From Pontibacillus salipaludis (GTDB lineage Bacteria; Bacillota; Bacilli; Bacillales; BH030062), in the NCBI RefSeq assembly GCF_014642405.1, contig NZ_BMIN01000001.1:124001-188000 (forward strand): 64,000 nt of DNA, read 5' to 3'. A program made the position numbers and the translations under genes. A model generated the notes under the pieces. The model did no database searches, was not told where the DNA came from, and saw only the letters and a list, made by a program, of their open reading frames with translations. Below, in pieces: positions 63,442-64,000 of the stretch (position 1 is its first letter; each line of letters opens with the position of its first letter).

Positions 63442-64000
63442 ATGTTTAATCGATCTAAAAAAAGAAAGGCAATTAGCTATACGGTTATCCTGTTTAGTTC
63501 TCTGCTTATGCTAACACCACTTGTAAGTGCAGCACTAAATTCATTAAAGTCTTACAAAGAGTACACCGCAATTCCAGTACAATGGATCCCAAATCCCTTT
63601 CAGTGGCAGAATTACATTGAAGTATGGAAAATGACTTCAATGGATACCTATGCTTGGAATAGTTTCATAGTAACGGTCTTATCGGTTATAGGAGCGTTAC
63701 TATCTTGTTCCATGGTAGCCTATGCATTTGCAAGACTCGAGTTCCCATTTAAGAATTCATTGTTCGTGATGGTGCTCGGTACACTGATGATCCCACCAGT
63801 CGTTATGATCATTCCGCAATTTATGATCTTTAATCAACTAGGTCTCGTAGACACACTTGTGCCTTTATGGATTCTTGAATGGTTAGCTCAACCCTTTGGT
63901 GTGTTCTTAATGCGGCAAGCCTTTCTTGCTATTCCAAAAGAATATGACGAAGCAGCCAAACTGGATGGGTGTAATCCGTTCCAAACGTTTGTGAAAGTCT
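63442..64000 (+). CDS. Carbohydrate ABC importer permease, MalG/UgpE type, cut by window end
   Basis: 186 complete codons are visible from ATG 63442; the frame remains open at 64000. Several membrane helices, AFARLEFPFKNSL and the EAA loop IPKEYDEAAKLDGCNPFQTFVKV. Second permease of the importer, 23 bases after the first. The cytoplasmic ATPase is usually a shared MsmX-type protein in bacilli and may lie elsewhere. Confidence 0.92.
   Translation, partial: MFNRSKKRKAISYTVILFSSLLMLTPLVSAALNSLKSYKEYTAIPVQWIPNPFQWQNYIEVWKMTSMDTYAWNSFIVTVLSVIGALLSCSMVAYAFARLEFPFKNSLFVMVLGTLMIPPVVMIIPQFMIFNQLGLVDTLVPLWILEWLAQPFGVFLMRQAFLAIPKEYDEAAKLDGCNPFQTFVKV

Overview
The window is chromosomal DNA of a low-GC, endospore-forming Bacillaceae. 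Much of it follows the Bacillus subtilis order lexA-yneA-yneB-ynzC-tkt-sirA-yneF-ccdA-yneI-ccdC-yneK-sspP-sspO-citB-yneN-sspN-tlp-yneP-yneQ-yneR-plsY-yneT-parE-parC. Spore protein genes (sspP, sspO, sspN, tlp), sirA with Spo0A boxes, a fused osmolyte importer of OpuF type and an orphan Mrp-type subunit suggest a salt-tolerant soil or marine genus (Halobacillus/Pontibacillus-like). This placement is inferred from gene content; no rRNA is present.

Layout. 1-680: right edge of an integrated element with one unidentified truncated gene. It abuts a displaced 17-codon 3' end of glnA (683-736), so glnA looks like the integration target. 746-5346: LexA regulon (lexA; a 30-codon membrane peptide in the yneA slot; yneB; ynzC) and transketolase. 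5551-9471: sirA, yneF and the ccdA/yneI/ccdC cytochrome c maturation group, with an orphan mrpB-like gene inside. 9744-17310: an added PAS histidine kinase and partner gene, minor spore protein genes, a Bacillaceae-type hairpin repeat, aconitase, a thioredoxin-like pair and a small FbpB-like protein. 17545-23806: tandem AAA+ CbbX/SpoVK-like protein, yneP, yneQ, yneR, yidD, folE2, plsY. 23950-28342: an anchored GH18 hydrolase and OpuFA/OpuFB, placed between plsY and yneT. 28356-33379: yneT and the topoisomerase IV genes parE/parC behind a LexA box.

33453-42988: nucleoside hydrolase, then a TetR regulator and a seven-gene leucine/branched acyl-CoA degradation operon equivalent to yngJ-I-H-HB-G-F-E. 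Its expected flow is acyl-CoA dehydrogenase, biotin-dependent carboxylase (three polypeptides), enoyl-CoA hydratase and HMG-CoA lyase. 43093-50883: an extra MurE-type ligase, a PadR regulator, a sulfonate/nitrate-type ABC importer, a GT4 glycosyltransferase, a maltose-acetyltransferase-type enzyme and a GNAT protein.

51020-64000 (cut by the window end): a polysaccharide-use locus. One operon encodes an atypical NAD-dependent epimerase/dehydratase, a DHDPS-family lyase, a heparinase II/III-like lyase and a 926-residue secreted multidomain TIM-barrel protein. It faces a YesN/YesM-type two-component system, which is divergent from a CcpA-controlled (perfect cre site) carbohydrate ABC importer. 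This is the best candidate for an undescribed system: the enzymes are recognisable by fold, but the substrate and intermediate chemistry are not obvious.

No tRNA, rRNA, CRISPR array or intact insertion sequence was seen. A 19-bp dispersed motif occurs four times, only in intergenic DNA.
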